From Janthinobacterium agaricidamnosum (GTDB lineage Bacteria > Pseudomonadota > Gammaproteobacteria > Burkholderiales > Burkholderiaceae_D), in assembly GCF_003667705.1 (NCBI RefSeq), contig NZ_CP033019.1:2790001-2854000 (forward strand): a stretch of 64,000 nucleotides of DNA, read 5' to 3'. Below are positions 1 to 9,845 of the stretch, piece by piece. Every line of letters begins with the position of its first letter. The first letter of the stretch is position 1. The notes beneath the pieces are model-generated. The model had not been told where the DNA came from and searched no databases. It worked only from the letters and a program-made list of their open reading frames with translations. A program made the translations under genes and the position numbers.

Positions 1-1150
1 TCGCTGCCAGCACCACGAAAGTGGCTGGCATGCCAAACTTGGCGCCCATGAAGCCGGCGATTGGATACGTGATCAACCAGCATACGTGCGAGAGCGAAAA
101 TTGCGCGGCGAATACCGCTGGCCGGCTATCGGAGCTAGCCGATCGGCGTAAAAGTCGGCCACTGGGCGTGAGAGTGGTGGAGTAACCGACGCCGATTACA
201 AACCAGGTCATAAGGAGGGCGGGCCATTCGTAGGCCCCGCCCATGGTGGCTACAAAAGCGCCCGCAATCAGGCCGCCGCCCATCAGTGCAGCACCTGCCA
301 GCATGGCCGGACGATCCGGCCGCTGATCGAGTAACTTGGGCAAGAACAACGCGATCAGCATCGAGCCACAGCCAAATGCAGCCAGCGCGAATGGCACATC
401 GGAGCTGGGGCGGAGAAGCTTACTTTGCACATACACCACCGTATTGACGATGACCATGGAACTGCCCGCCGCTGCGGCCAGGTTCAGGCCCAACAGTCCA
501 CGTAGGCGTGGCGTGCGCAGGTAAATGGCGATGCCGCGAAAGGTCTTGGCATAGATGCTGCCGGTCGCTGGCACCGCTGGTGATTGCGGCAGCGACACTG
601 AAACGACCAGCGCCGCCGAGCAGATGAAACCGATCACCGTGCCACCAAAAAGCCAGTGGTAACTGATTATCGATAGCAAAGCGGCCGCTAATATCGGGCT
701 CACCAGGGTTTCCATATCGTAGGCCATACGCGAGAGGGACAATGCTCGCGTGTAATCGCTTTCCTCTGGCAAAACATCGGGAATCGTTGCCTGGAAGGTA
801 GGGGTAAAGGCGGCTGAGGCCGATTGGAGAAAAAAGATCAGCAGATAAATCTGCCATATCTGTGTCACGAACGGAAGTGATAACGCGACGCCGGCGCGTA
901 CCAAATCCATTGCGACCAAGAAGGCGCGGCGCGGGAGCATGTTGGCAAAGGCACCGACCACGGGGGCGATCAGCACGTAAGCGAGCATCTTGATCGCCAG
1001 AGCGGTTCCCAACACGCTGCCGGCATTGGTGCCAGCAAGCTTATATGCAAGCAAACCCAACGCTACGGTCAGCAAACCGGTGCCCACCAAGGCAATAATT
1101 TGTGCCAAGAACAGGTGCCTGTATGTACGATTGGCCAATATATTTAACAT
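1..1150 (-). CDS. MFS efflux transporter, NreB-like (C-terminus outside window)
   Basis: The minus-strand frame opens at the ATG at 1150, just after a good ribosome binding site (AAGGAGC), and stays open to the left edge, so about 383 codons are visible and the end is missing. The translation starts MLNILANRTYRHLFLAQ and has regularly spaced hydrophobic helices, including GTGLLTVALGLLAYKLAG, as in 12-helix major facilitator proteins. It resembles the NreB/enterobactin-exporter branch of the family. NreB proteins export nickel and often sit beside RND metal pumps with a CsoR/RcnR-family regulator, which matches the genes to its right. It lies downstream of the RND operon on the same strand. 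The fold is secure; nickel as substrate is inferred from context. Confidence 0.8.
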   Translation of the reverse strand, partial: MLNILANRTYRHLFLAQIIALVGTGLLTVALGLLAYKLAGTNAGSVLGTALAIKMLAYVLIAPVVGAFANMLPRRAFLVAMDLVRAGVALSLPFVTQIWQIYLLIFFLQSASAAFTPTFQATIPDVLPEESDYTRALSLSRMAYDMETLVSPILAAALLSIISYHWLFGGTVIGFICSAALVVSVSLPQSPAVPATGSIYAKTFRGIAIYLRTPRLRGLLGLNLAAAAGSSMVIVNTVVYVQSKLLRPSSDVPFALAAFGCGSMLIALFLPKLLDQRPDRPAMLAGAALMGGGLIAGAFVATMGGAYEWPALLMTWFVIGVGYSTTLTPSGRLLRRSASSDSRPAVFAAQFSLSHVCWLITYPIAGFMGAKFGMPATFVVLAA

Positions 1151-1187
1151 GTTAATTCAGCTCCTTTTAAGCACGAACAAGGGATTC

Positions 1188-1212
1188 AAGCTGGCGACAT
1201 GGCCGCCAGCTT
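1188..1212. repeat. Perfect 9-bp inverted repeat upstream of the MFS gene
   Basis: AAGCTGGCG and CGCCAGCTT are separated by 7 bases. The hairpin lies between the RND pump gene and the MFS gene, about 38 bases before the MFS start. No T-run follows on either strand, so it could be an attenuator, an RNA processing site or an operator rather than a classical terminator. The rest of the 288-base gap (1151-1438) has only weak reading frames that I do not call. Confidence 0.5.
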
Positions 1213-1438
1213 ATGCTCCGAGTGAAGTCGCTTGGTGATGAGTTATGCCAACGCGACGGCGCTGTCAACCAGCGTCACCGATACTCCGACCGTCACGACC
1301 TCAACGGCAGTTGTTCCGGCAAGCAAGGCCGTAAACCACGCGGCCAACGCAGTGCTACGATCAAAAAAACGACATGCATATTCCTCGCTGTTCGAGTGCG
1401 ACGTCCGCTTGTATTGGCGGGCGTCGCAGGCGATTGCA

Positions 1439-4400
1439 TTACACCGGCTTAGGCTCAGCCACAAGTACAGGCACGGTGCCGCTGGTATCCCCATCGTCCT
1501 TGACGGTACGGCGACGACGCAAAACGATACCTGCTATAGCCGGGAGTACGAACAGCGTCAGGATGGTGGCCGTCACAAGGCCCCCGATGACCACAGTCGC
1601 AAGTGGTTTTTGCACTTCGGCGCCTGTGCCGGTGGCAATTGCCATCGGCACGAAGCCCAGGGAGGCCACCAATGCGGTCATCAGGACAGGCCGCAGACGC
1701 TCCATTGCACCGTCGATTACCGCCTTGGAAGCTTCCATGCCATCAGCTATCCGTTTATTGACAGCAGAGATGAGCACCAGGCCGTTGAGCACGGCCACGC
1801 CAGATACGGCAATGAAGCCCACTGCTGCTGAAATCGAGAACGGAATGCCGCGCAGTACCAATGCAAACACGCCTCCTGCCAACGCCAGCGGCACAGCCGT
1901 CAGCACGGTTGCCGTCAACATCGCATTTCCGATTGCCATGTACAACGCGACAGAGATCAGCACGAAGCAGATAGGCACAATGATCATCAGACGTTCGGTC
2001 GCCGCACGCAGGTTTTGGAATTGGCCACCCCATTCAATCCATGAACCTGGCGCCAATTTGACCTCTTTCTGCAGGCGCTGCTGCGCTTCGTCGACATAGC
2101 TGCCCATATCGCGGCCGACGACATTGGCCTCGACATAGATACGGCGCTTGCCATTGTCGCGGCTGACTTCGTTCAAGCCTTGGGTAAAGCGGAATTCCAC
2201 AAGCTGACGCAGTGGCACTGACTGGCGCACTTGTTCACCGGTGGCTGGCAGCATGATGGGCAAAGCACCCAGCTCATCAAGGTTGTCGCGCAGTGCCGGC
2301 GGCAAGCGCACGACAATATCGAAACGCCGGTCGCCTTCAAAGATCTGACCGGCCGAACGGCCCGCCAGCGCAGTGGCCACAGTGTCGGCAACTTCTTTGA
2401 CTGTCAGGCCATATCGAGCGATAGCGGCACGGTCAAACGAAATGTCGAATGTCGGAAACCCTTCCGTTTGCGCCACTCGCACGTCGGCCGCACCTGGCAC
2501 CTTGCGCAGCACTGCTGCAATTTCCTTGGCATTTTGGGCGAGCTTGTCCAGATCATCACCAAAGACCTTGACGGCGACATCACTGCGCACGCCGCCGATC
2601 AGCTCATTGAAGCGCATTTCAATCGGCTGAGTGACGTCATAGTTGTTACCGATGATAGGCGCAGTCTTGGCGCGGATACGTTCGATGACCTGTTCTTTGG
2701 TGGTGATGCCTGCAGGCCATTCCTCCTTCGGTTTCAGAATCACGTAGTTATCCGACGCGTTCGGTGGCATCGGGTCGGCCGCCAAGCTGGCGGTACCAGC
2801 TTTCGAATACACGGTTTTGACTTCCGGAAGTGACAGAATGGCGCGCTCGATCGGCAGGTCAAGTGCTGCCGATGCTTCGATCGGCGTCGACGGGATACGT
2901 ACCGAAGACAGATTCAGATTATGCTCATCGAGGGTAGGCATGAACTCGCGACCAACAAAGCTGAAGGCCACACCTGCAAGTATCAGTACGGCGACACCGG
3001 CGCCGATAAACGGCAGCGGTCGCGCTACAGCACGGCGCAGCAGCGGCTCATAGCGGTTTTTCGTCATGACGATAGCTTTGACCTCATGCTCGGCCACTTT
3101 CCCGTTCATCATTACCGCGATCAGCGCCGGCACGAACGTCAGCGACAGGACGAAAGCTGAGCCCAGGGCGAGCATCAGAGTGATCACCATCGGCGAGAAC
3201 ATCTTTCCTTCCACGCCTTGGAAGCTCAGACAAGGCAGAAACACCAGGAAGATCACCAATTGGCCGTAAATGGTGGGACGAAGCATTTCGCGTGATGACG
3301 CCACCACTTCTTCCAGACGTTCCTTCAGCAACAGGAGTCGCCCTTCTTGATGCTGGCGTTGGGCCAAGCGGCGCAAGGTATTTTCAACGATGATCACGGC
3401 GCCATCGATGATCAGACCAAAGTCGAGCGCACCAAGGCTCATCAGGTTGCCGGAGATCCCCATCGAATTCATGCCGATGGCGCTCATCAGCAGCGATAGT
3501 GGGATGACCAATGCGGCGATGATCGCTGCGCGCCAGTTGCCCAACAATGCAAACAGAATGACGATCACCAGCAGCGCGCCCTCAGCCAGATTTTTCGCGA
3601 CAGTGGTAATGGTGGCAACCACCAGTTGTGAGCGATCCAGCGTTGGCACGATAGTGATGCCGGCAGGAAGCGTTTTAGTCACCACCTTCAGCTTTTCGCC
3701 GACGGCGCTGGCGACTGTGCGGCTGTTTGCACCAACCAGCATCAGCGCGCTACCGATCACCGTTTCGTAGCCATCGCGACTTGCCGCGCCACGGCGCAAC
3801 TCGCCACCGATGGTAACCTTGGCAACCTGACTGACCATAATCGGTACACCGTTACGGGTAGCAATTACTGCGCGCGCTATCTCGTCGGCACTGCGGGCGC
3901 GGCCGTCCGCGCGCACCAGATAAGCTTCGCCGGAGCGACGAATGTAATTGGCACCCACCGACACGTTGGATGCTTCGAGTGCGGTGGCGAGTTCGGCGTA
4001 CGAAATGCCTAGCGCAACCAATTTGGCGGAATCAGGTTCGACCACGTATTCCTTGACGTAACCACCCAAGGAATCGACATCGGCCACACCCGGTGTCGTA
4101 CGCAATTGCGGACGCACGATCCAGTCCTGGACTGTACGCAGGTACGCCAGTTTTGACACTTCGTCGGACAGGCTCTCGCCCTGATCGGTCAAAAAGCTGC
4201 CATCACTTTGCCAGCCGGCCTTGCCATCGTTACGCGGTGCTCCCTTGCCTTCAGGATGGGTGAACTCCACACTATAGTGAAACACTTCACCAAGCCCGGT
4301 AGACACCGGACCCATCTGCGGTTGGGCCTCCTCAGGCAGATCTGCCCGTGCCCGCGCCAAGCGTTCAGAAACTTGCTGACGCATGAAATAGAGATCGGTA

Positions 4401-4699
4401 TTTTCCTTGAAGATGGCGGTGACCTGGCTAAAACCGTTACGCGAGAACGAGCGCACAGTCTCGACGCCGGCCAAGCCGGAAAGCGCAGTCTCGATCGGAT
4501 AGGTCACGCGCTTTTCGATTTCGACCGGACTTAGTGTCGGAACGACAGTATTGATCTGCACTTGCTTGTTGGTGATGTCCGGTGTGACATCAATTGGCAG
4601 TAAATTGAGCTGCCACGCACCGATCACCGCCACGATGATGGTCATGAACAGGACCAGCCAACGCGACCGAACGGAGCTGGTAATTATGGAATCAATCAT
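1439..4699 (-). CDS. CzcA-family RND metal efflux pump (system 1)
   Basis: This is a 1086-aa inner-membrane RND pump, full length for the heavy-metal-efflux (HME) family. It would exchange protons for divalent cations and pass them to the adaptor and outer-membrane channel encoded just upstream. The TM4 motif DFGLIIDGAVIIVEN is at residues 426-440, so all three acidic proton-relay residues (D426, D432, E439) are present. Its start codon overlaps the stop region of the adaptor gene, so the operon order is C, B, A. The CsoR-type regulator and NreB-like exporter around it suggest nickel or cobalt as substrates, but the sequence alone does not separate Ni/Co from Zn/Cd. The family is certain; the substrate is an inference. 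Confidence 0.93.
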   Translation of the reverse strand: MIDSIITSSVRSRWLVLFMTIIVAVIGAWQLNLLPIDVTPDITNKQVQINTVVPTLSPVEIEKRVTYPIETALSGLAGVETVRSFSRNGFSQVTAIFKENTDLYFMRQQVSERLARARADLPEEAQPQMGPVSTGLGEVFHYSVEFTHPEGKGAPRNDGKAGWQSDGSFLTDQGESLSDEVSKLAYLRTVQDWIVRPQLRTTPGVADVDSLGGYVKEYVVEPDSAKLVALGISYAELATALEASNVSVGANYIRRSGEAYLVRADGRARSADEIARAVIATRNGVPIMVSQVAKVTIGGELRRGAASRDGYETVIGSALMLVGANSRTVASAVGEKLKVVTKTLPAGITIVPTLDRSQLVVATITTVAKNLAEGALLVIVILFALLGNWRAAIIAALVIPLSLLMSAIGMNSMGISGNLMSLGALDFGLIIDGAVIIVENTLRRLAQRQHQEGRLLLLKERLEEVVASSREMLRPTIYGQLVIFLVFLPCLSFQGVEGKMFSPMVITLMLALGSAFVLSLTFVPALIAVMMNGKVAEHEVKAIVMTKNRYEPLLRRAVARPLPFIGAGVAVLILAGVAFSFVGREFMPTLDEHNLNLSSVRIPSTPIEASAALDLPIERAILSLPEVKTVYSKAGTASLAADPMPPNASDNYVILKPKEEWPAGITTKEQVIERIRAKTAPIIGNNYDVTQPIEMRFNELIGGVRSDVAVKVFGDDLDKLAQNAKEIAAVLRKVPGAADVRVAQTEGFPTFDISFDRAAIARYGLTVKEVADTVATALAGRSAGQIFEGDRRFDIVVRLPPALRDNLDELGALPIMLPATGEQVRQSVPLRQLVEFRFTQGLNEVSRDNGKRRIYVEANVVGRDMGSYVDEAQQRLQKEVKLAPGSWIEWGGQFQNLRAATERLMIIVPICFVLISVALYMAIGNAMLTATVLTAVPLALAGGVFALVLRGIPFSISAAVGFIAVSGVAVLNGLVLISAVNKRIADGMEASKAVIDGAMERLRPVLMTALVASLGFVPMAIATGTGAEVQKPLATVVIGGLVTATILTLFVLPAIAGIVLRRRRTVKDDGDTSGTVPVLVAEPKPV

Positions 4700-5871
4700 T
4701 ATTCTTCCTTGCCAGACTTAATCATGTCGGCCTTCACGAGAAAGGCGTTGCGAGTGGCGACCTGGTCGCCGGCCTTGACGCCGGAGACGATCTGCGCCAC
4801 ACCGCCGCTACGTATGCCCACCAGTACTGGTTGGATGCGAAAGCCTTTCTGGCTGCGCACGAACACCACGTCACGACCCTCAAGGTTTTGTACCGCTTCC
4901 TCCGGTACCACCAAGCCGTCGCCTTGACCCTTGACGTGCAGGCGTACCCGCACGCCTTCGCCGACGACCAGCGCCGCGGTGGCGGCAGTCGGCGTCAGTA
5001 TCACGGTCGCGGAGCGCGTAGCACCGTTGACCGTCGATGTTACCGAGCGCACAGTGGCATCGACTGGCATGCCATTGGACGCTATCACGGTCGCCTGGTC
5101 GCCACTGGAGATGCGGATGATGTCGGCGGATGAGACGGCAGCTTCAATCTGTACCGGACCTGTGCCAGCGACGCGAAATAATTCGGTCTGAGGCTGCACA
5201 AAACTGCCCAGTGTGGCGGCGTTAAACGTGACCTTGCCGGCGATCGGGCTGACGACGGCTACCGATCTGCCATCGGCGGCCACCTTCGCGGCACGAGCCA
5301 CGGCGTTGGCGCGTTGTGCCTCGCTTTCGGCAACGGCCAGCGTCGCCTGTGCCGCTTCAAGATCAGCACGCGGCGTGACACCCTGTTCGAATAGCGAGGC
5401 TTCACGCGCTTGGTTCTTGCGAGCGAGTTCAGCCTTGGCATTGGCGACGGTGCGCTCCGCAGCAAGGCCTGCTGCTTCCATACTTTCGACGGTAGCGAGC
5501 GTTTCGCCGGCCTTCACGGTATCGCCTAACTGGCGATTGATCCGTGCGATGTTGCCCGCCGCGCGGGCAACAATGACGGCTTCGCTGTTAGGTTGAGCGG
5601 CAACCGAACCTGGCGCCAGGATCTCGGAGCGCAGACCGCCTGCAGCAACGGCTTCAACCGCGATGCCGGCAGCTTTGAGGTATTCACCAGGAATATTAAC
5701 TTCCTGTACCGGCTCTACGGCCGCAGCAGGTGTGGAAGAGGCCACCGCTGCAACAACCGGTGCCTTTTTGGTCCCGGTCCATTGCGCGGCGCCGAAGCCG
5801 GCGGCGGCAGCGATTGCCACCAGGGCTGCGGCGAGCGGCAGGTTAATGGCGCGACGTGGTTTTTCTGTCAT
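4699..5871 (-). CDS. CzcB-family periplasmic adaptor (system 1)
   Basis: The 390-aa protein is a membrane fusion protein that would link the RND pump to the outer-membrane channel. An N-terminal hydrophobic anchor (about residues 12-30) is followed by a lipoyl/barrel region containing GSVAAQPNSEAVIVARAAG and a coiled-coil hairpin rich in Ala, Glu and Arg (about residues 140-200). A beta-barrel and a membrane-proximal domain follow. The length fits short CzcB/NccB-type adaptors without the extra N-terminal domain seen in the system 2 protein. It overlaps the gene before it by 4 bases and the gene after it by 1 base, so translation is probably coupled. Confidence 0.92.
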   Translation of the reverse strand: MTEKPRRAINLPLAAALVAIAAAAGFGAAQWTGTKKAPVVAAVASSTPAAAVEPVQEVNIPGEYLKAAGIAVEAVAAGGLRSEILAPGSVAAQPNSEAVIVARAAGNIARINRQLGDTVKAGETLATVESMEAAGLAAERTVANAKAELARKNQAREASLFEQGVTPRADLEAAQATLAVAESEAQRANAVARAAKVAADGRSVAVVSPIAGKVTFNAATLGSFVQPQTELFRVAGTGPVQIEAAVSSADIIRISSGDQATVIASNGMPVDATVRSVTSTVNGATRSATVILTPTAATAALVVGEGVRVRLHVKGQGDGLVVPEEAVQNLEGRDVVFVRSQKGFRIQPVLVGIRSGGVAQIVSGVKAGDQVATRNAFLVKADMIKSGKEE

Positions 5872-7130
5872 GGTGTAACTCCAAATGCGATGCGGCCTTC
5901 GGCCGTGAAAAGGGTAGCGAGGGCGCGCACGCGCGCCAAGCGGGCTTCAATGGAGAGAGCCTGTGCTTCGGATAATGCGCGCCGGATAGCCAGTAATTCG
6001 ATCAGTGGTGTCTTGCCAGCGTCATAGCCGGCTCGCCCCAATCGATAGGCGTCGACTGCGGCAGTTTCGCCCTGTTCGGCGGCTTGGAGGCGTCGCTCTG
6101 TAGCCACCACCCGGGCTTGTGCGGCGCGGTGCGTTGCCTGTGCTTCCAACCGCGCCGCTTCCACACGCTGTTCGGCGGCGCTGGCCCGCTCACGCGCGGC
6201 TGTCACGCCATGCTGATTGCGATCAAACAAGGGGATGTTGATGTTGACGCCAATGATGGCGGCACGCTCGTTACTCCAGCCAAACTTCCGCATGCCTGCG
6301 CTAACACCCACATCGGGAACCCAGCGTTTTTGCTCCATCCTCACTTGCGCCGTTAATGCGTCGCTTTCTGCACGCGCGCTGGCCAGCGCTGGCGACGCGT
6401 CGGTCGTCCAGCGTTGATCGCTACGGGGTGCTATTGCGTGGTCGAGAAACGGATGGCTGATGCCGGTGTATGGCTGATCGGCGCCAGCTACCGCAGATAA
6501 TCGCTCCAGCGCATCAGTAGCGTCAGCCACGGCCGACTGAACCGCTGCTTCGGCGGCAGATACGCTGGCGCGCGCTTGTGCCAAGCGCAGCTGGGCTTCA
6601 CGGCCGGCTTGCACCAGCGCCGTTGTCGCGCGAAAGTCATCGTTGGCGCGAGCCAGTTCGGCATCGGCCACTTGTTTTCGCAATTGCATGGCCTCTGCCG
6701 TGGCGTAGGCGACTGCCAATTCATTGGCGAAAGCAATGCGAATCTGACGTTCGCGCGCGCCCACCGCATCGGCCTTGCGTTGCTCCGCTTCGATACGGGC
6801 GCTGCGCTTGCCTCCGATCTCGAATACCTGCGTTAAGGTATAAGTGTCTTGGCGCTGGCTGACGCCGTCCATCTTGGGTGCGCCAAGATTTTCGCCGGTG
6901 TAACCCAGCGAAGGGTTAGCCCAGGCGCGTGCCTGGCGCGCATCGGCGCCGGCAGCGCGCACCGTGGCGGCCTGCTCCAGCAGCGCCGGTGCCTGCGTTT
7001 CAGATTGTTGCAATAGTGCAGCCAGCGATGGCGCGTCGGCCGCTTGGGCAGCGCCCACGAATAGAGACAGGACGATGCCTGTCAGTTTGCCGCGCGCAAG
7101 TGCGCACGGACTCACGGATAACCTGTACAT
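5868..7130 (-). CDS. CzcC-family outer-membrane channel (system 1)
   Basis: The 420-aa TolC-like protein would form the outer-membrane exit duct of system 1. An N-terminal signal peptide ends near AQAADAP (about residue 30). The rest shows two long helical repeats with the motifs GKRSARIEAEQRKADA and, in the second half, INIPLFDRNQHGV, which are typical of the OEP/CzcC family. The start at 7130 gives a clean signal sequence. It follows the small CzcI-like gene by about 100 bases and overlaps the adaptor gene by 4 bases. Confidence 0.92.
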   Translation of the reverse strand: MYRLSVSPCALARGKLTGIVLSLFVGAAQAADAPSLAALLQQSETQAPALLEQAATVRAAGADARQARAWANPSLGYTGENLGAPKMDGVSQRQDTYTLTQVFEIGGKRSARIEAEQRKADAVGARERQIRIAFANELAVAYATAEAMQLRKQVADAELARANDDFRATTALVQAGREAQLRLAQARASVSAAEAAVQSAVADATDALERLSAVAGADQPYTGISHPFLDHAIAPRSDQRWTTDASPALASARAESDALTAQVRMEQKRWVPDVGVSAGMRKFGWSNERAAIIGVNINIPLFDRNQHGVTAARERASAAEQRVEAARLEAQATHRAAQARVVATERRLQAAEQGETAAVDAYRLGRAGYDAGKTPLIELLAIRRALSEAQALSIEARLARVRALATLFTAEGRIAFGVTP

Positions 7131-7234
7131 AGTTAAGCCCCTGCTTGTTAAAAAGAGTGCAGTGCAGCGGGCCGCAGCATGAACGTCAGGCGTTCATGCG
7201 CTTTACAGGAATGTGAAGGAGGGCAGCCCGCGTG

Positions 7235-7630
7235 TTAGACGGGCGAACGAGGAGGACGTAACAGCGGTAATGTGGCTCGATCGGAAAAAGTGTCGAGAAA
7301 TGCTTCAGGGGCGATACGAATATCGAGAACCAGCGGCAGCTGAAATGGCGGAGGGAACAGCAAGTTCATGCTGTTTCCGTGCTCGAAGTCGGACAGGTGA
7401 CGGGATGATTTTTGAGAATCGTCGAGATGGACGTCGCCGTCGTCGTCACCAGCGTCGTCGAGATCGTGGTGATGGAGAATTTCGGAGGAATGCTCCGTCA
7501 TGTGCTTGGCGACGAAGCCGATCCCGTATGTGTTGTAGCCTTCCATGACGTGAGCGAAGTTGCGTTCCGCAGCAATCAGCGATTGCAAGGGAAGCAAAAA
7601 CATCATCAAGATGAGTAGCGCTTTCTTCAT
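7235..7630 (-). CDS. CzcI-like small periplasmic protein (system 1)
   Basis: I start at the ATG at 7630 (MKKALLILMMFLLPLQSLIAA), which gives a clean signal peptide and 131 aa; an upstream start would add a non-signal extension. The mature part has a His/Asp-rich stretch (HHHDLDDAGDDDGD at about residues 68-81), a likely divalent-metal ligand region. Small exported proteins at the head of czcCBA operons are called CzcI, with a proposed regulatory or metal-buffering role. Here it is the first gene of the system 1 operon and is divergent from the CsoR-family regulator. Assignment rests on position, signal peptide and general form, since CzcI sequences are poorly conserved. Confidence 0.7.
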   Translation of the reverse strand: MKKALLILMMFLLPLQSLIAAERNFAHVMEGYNTYGIGFVAKHMTEHSSEILHHHDLDDAGDDDGDVHLDDSQKSSRHLSDFEHGNSMNLLFPPPFQLPLVLDIRIAPEAFLDTFSDRATLPLLRPPRSPV

Positions 7631-7673
7631 GTGCGAAGGATATCGTCGGTAGGCAACAAACAAAGTATGTGTA

Positions 7674-7698
7674 GTATTATATCCCCTAGGGAGGATAC
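7674..7698. promoter_or_regulatory. Candidate CsoR/RcnR-class operator
   Basis: GTAT (7674-7677) and ATAC (7695-7698) flank a G/C tract, CCCCTAGGG (7683-7691). A G/C tract framed by short AT-rich inverted repeats is the usual operator form for this repressor family. It lies directly before the regulator's ATG (7700), covers its ribosome binding site, and sits in the divergent gap facing the CzcI-like gene. One site could therefore control both directions. Confidence 0.55.
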
Positions 7699-7699
7699 C

Positions 7700-7969
7700 A
7701 TGTCAATTCATAATTCGCATTCAGCGATCATAAAGCGCCTCAAGCGTGCCGGCGGCCACCTTAGCAGCATTGTCGCCATGCTGGAGGAGGATCGCCCTTG
7801 TGTAGAAATCGCGCAACAGTTGCAGGCAGTCGAAAGTGCCATCGGTTCGGCCAAAAAAGCACTCATACACGACCATATCAGTGAATGCCTGACCGTTACC
7901 AGTGCCGATACACAAGGGCATGACCGAAATGTTGCTGCGGAATTCAGAGCTATCGCCAAGTACTTATAG
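7700..7969 (+). CDS. Metal-sensing repressor, CsoR/RcnR (DUF156) family
   Basis: The 89-aa all-helical protein starts at MSIHNSHSAI, behind GGGAGG; the longer upstream frame lacks a ribosome binding site and family similarity. Family members repress efflux genes as tetramers and release DNA when metal binds. The ligand positions are C34, H59 and C63, with spacings of 25 and 4 that match the Cys-His-Cys triad of CsoR and differ from the His at the last position in RcnR. Two extra N-terminal histidines (H4, H7) may also bind metal. It is divergent from the system 1 operon. The Cu(I)-type triad beside an apparent Ni/Co pump is notable, although the nickel sensor InrS also has a Cys-His-Cys set. 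Confidence 0.88.
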   Translation: MSIHNSHSAIIKRLKRAGGHLSSIVAMLEEDRPCVEIAQQLQAVESAIGSAKKALIHDHISECLTVTSADTQGHDRNVAAEFRAIAKYL

Positions 7970-8387
7970 ATAGTAGATTTTTTGACAATTTTGGCAATCC
8001 TGCACGTTAGAAGGAAAGTGCATGGCACTGCCTTCACGGTAGCAAGCTTTGTGGAAGCGAAACGGCCTGGTTTCCGCTTCATTCGATCAACTATGCGACA
8101 TTTCCAGCGCCGCCAAGCCAGCATTGGCCACAAAGACGGACCTCGGCAACTTTTTACGCTTTTGCAACATCAGCAAGGTGATCGAGGGGGTTGAAAAGTC
8201 AACGAGCGAGTGTTTGGCACTTTTTTCTTTGTTAATCAAAAAAATGAACCGATGTTACAAATCACGCCACGCTGCCACTGTCACGGAAACACTCAGCTGT
8301 TTATACAAGTTTTTATTAAAACGACCTAATATCCCATTAAACTTTTTAATATCTCGTTGAAGTTTCTATTCCGACGTAGCCTGCCAC
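7970..8387. other. Gene-free interval
   Basis: This stretch between the CsoR-family gene and the end of the sensor kinase gene has no frame resembling a known protein. A 103-codon plus-strand frame (8049-8360) lacks a ribosome binding site and recognisable motifs. The right half is AT-rich. No clear terminator is seen. Confidence 0.5.
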
Positions 8388-9845
8388 TCAGGAGAAAGTC
8401 TTGCCCGTTTGTCGCTGCCGACAATTGCCGCTAGGTACAGACGCTGAGGCACTTGGAAAAAATAAAGTAAATGTCGTTACACCATCCTGTTCGCTCTGAA
8501 CTTGAGCACTTCCGTGATGCAAGGACATGATCGACTTGACGATGGCCAGTCCTAATCCGGCTGATGCAGAAATGCTCGATCTTGATTTGTCCGATCGGTA
8601 AAAACGGTCGAACAGGCGCGGCAAATCTTCCGCGACAATACTTGGGCCAGTGTTGGAAACCGATAGGTGCACACCATCTTGATCAGCCACCGTACGCAAC
8701 ACGATGGTGTTGCCTCTTGTCGTGTAACGAATAGCGTTGGAGACCAGATTGCTTACTGCGCGGCGCAGCAGGTGTGCGTCGGCATGCACCGTGCCGGTGG
8801 CAATCAGCAAAAGGAGAACCCCAGCCTCGGAGGCGGGGCCTTCGAAGTACTCGGTAATGCGCGTGAGCTCGCCGTGAGCGTCCAGTTGTTCCGTCGATAG
8901 TGCAACCTGATCGTGATCTGCACGAGCCAAGAACAACATGCTTTCCACCATTCTCGCTAGCCGCCCAAATTCTTCATAGTTAGATGAAAGCAGGTTTTGA
9001 TATTCCTCGGTTTCTCTAGGTTGAGATAACACGACTTCGGTCTGAACCATCAGGTTGTTCAGCGGCGTGCGTAAATCATGAGCAAGGTCGCCAGCAAATT
9101 CGGACAGATTATTGAGACTGCTTTGCAGGCGGTTAAGCACCTCGTTAAACGAATCGGCCAGAACCCTTAGCTCAGCAGGTGCCGATTGTGCATCCAATCG
9201 TATTTCAAGGTTATGCGCCGTAATCTGTTGTGCTTGACCTGCAAATAACTTCACTTTCCCCAAGCCACAACGAACGACAATAAAGCCCAGTAGCGCTGTC
9301 AGCACTGCGCCGATGAGTCCTGCAATAACAACTTTCAATCTATAAGTAGCTAAGACCGCAGCAAGGCCATTGCTACTGCGGGCAAGCGTGATGGTGACTT
9401 CCGTACCGGTGGCGCCAACAGAACCCAGTGCACGGATGACTCGCAAATTTTGCTCGTTGCGCTGTACGGCATTGCGAACATGCGATGGTTCAGGTATCAC
9501 AGCTGCAGGTATCGGTGCGGCGGCATCCGTGAACGAGTACTGGACATTATTACGCACCAAGATCTCCCTATTCTTAGCTTGTATCAGCAACGAAAACTCT
9601 CCGTGAATGTTAACTGCCTCCAAAAAACGATGAGGATGCAGGCGGATCGAGTCGACATCAGCCGTTTCCTCTAAAACGTGTCTGATGAATAGAATGCACT
9701 CCACGAGGTTGGTATCGTCCCGTTCCTGGAGTTGGCTTGCCAGCGCCTGATAAAGGTAAATGCCAAGCACGGAAAACACAAACACTGAAATAAAGGCAAA
9801 GAGTGCTCCCAACTGCGCGGTGAGAGACCAGTTGCTGACCCTCAC
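8388..9845 (-). CDS. czcS: Heavy-metal sensor histidine kinase CzcS-like
   Basis: The 485-aa inner-membrane kinase has two transmembrane helices (about residues 11-33 and 172-193) bracketing a periplasmic sensing domain. A HAMP linker follows, then the phospho-accepting box [10 protein letters not shown] with H256, an N box (LVSNAIRYT) and glycine-rich ATP-lid motifs. This layout and size match the CzcS/CusS heavy-metal kinases. The start is a GTG whose last two bases form part of the stop of the upstream response regulator (GTGA overlap), so the two are translationally coupled. It probably senses periplasmic Zn/Cd/Co and phosphorylates the partner regulator. It faces away from the system 2 czcICBA operon, its likely target. 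Confidence 0.9.
   Translation of the reverse strand: MRVSNWSLTAQLGALFAFISVFVFSVLGIYLYQALASQLQERDDTNLVECILFIRHVLEETADVDSIRLHPHRFLEAVNIHGEFSLLIQAKNREILVRNNVQYSFTDAAAPIPAAVIPEPSHVRNAVQRNEQNLRVIRALGSVGATGTEVTITLARSSNGLAAVLATYRLKVVIAGLIGAVLTALLGFIVVRCGLGKVKLFAGQAQQITAHNLEIRLDAQSAPAELRVLADSFNEVLNRLQSSLNNLSEFAGDLAHDLRTPLNNLMVQTEVVLSQPRETEEYQNLLSSNYEEFGRLARMVESMLFLARADHDQVALSTEQLDAHGELTRITEYFEGPASEAGVLLLLIATGTVHADAHLLRRAVSNLVSNAIRYTTRGNTIVLRTVADQDGVHLSVSNTGPSIVAEDLPRLFDRFYRSDKSRSSISASAGLGLAIVKSIMSLHHGSAQVQSEQDGVTTFTLFFPSASASVPSGNCRQRQTGKTFS

Noticed and set aside
1243..1494. An 83-codon minus-strand frame between the system 1 pump and the MFS gene
   Set aside because: It starts inside the pump gene in another frame. 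The hydrophobic tail is suggestive, but there is no ribosome binding site.
8049..8360. A 103-codon plus-strand frame after the CsoR-family gene
   Set aside because: There is no ribosome binding site and no family pattern, and the sequence becomes AT-rich and non-coding in character.
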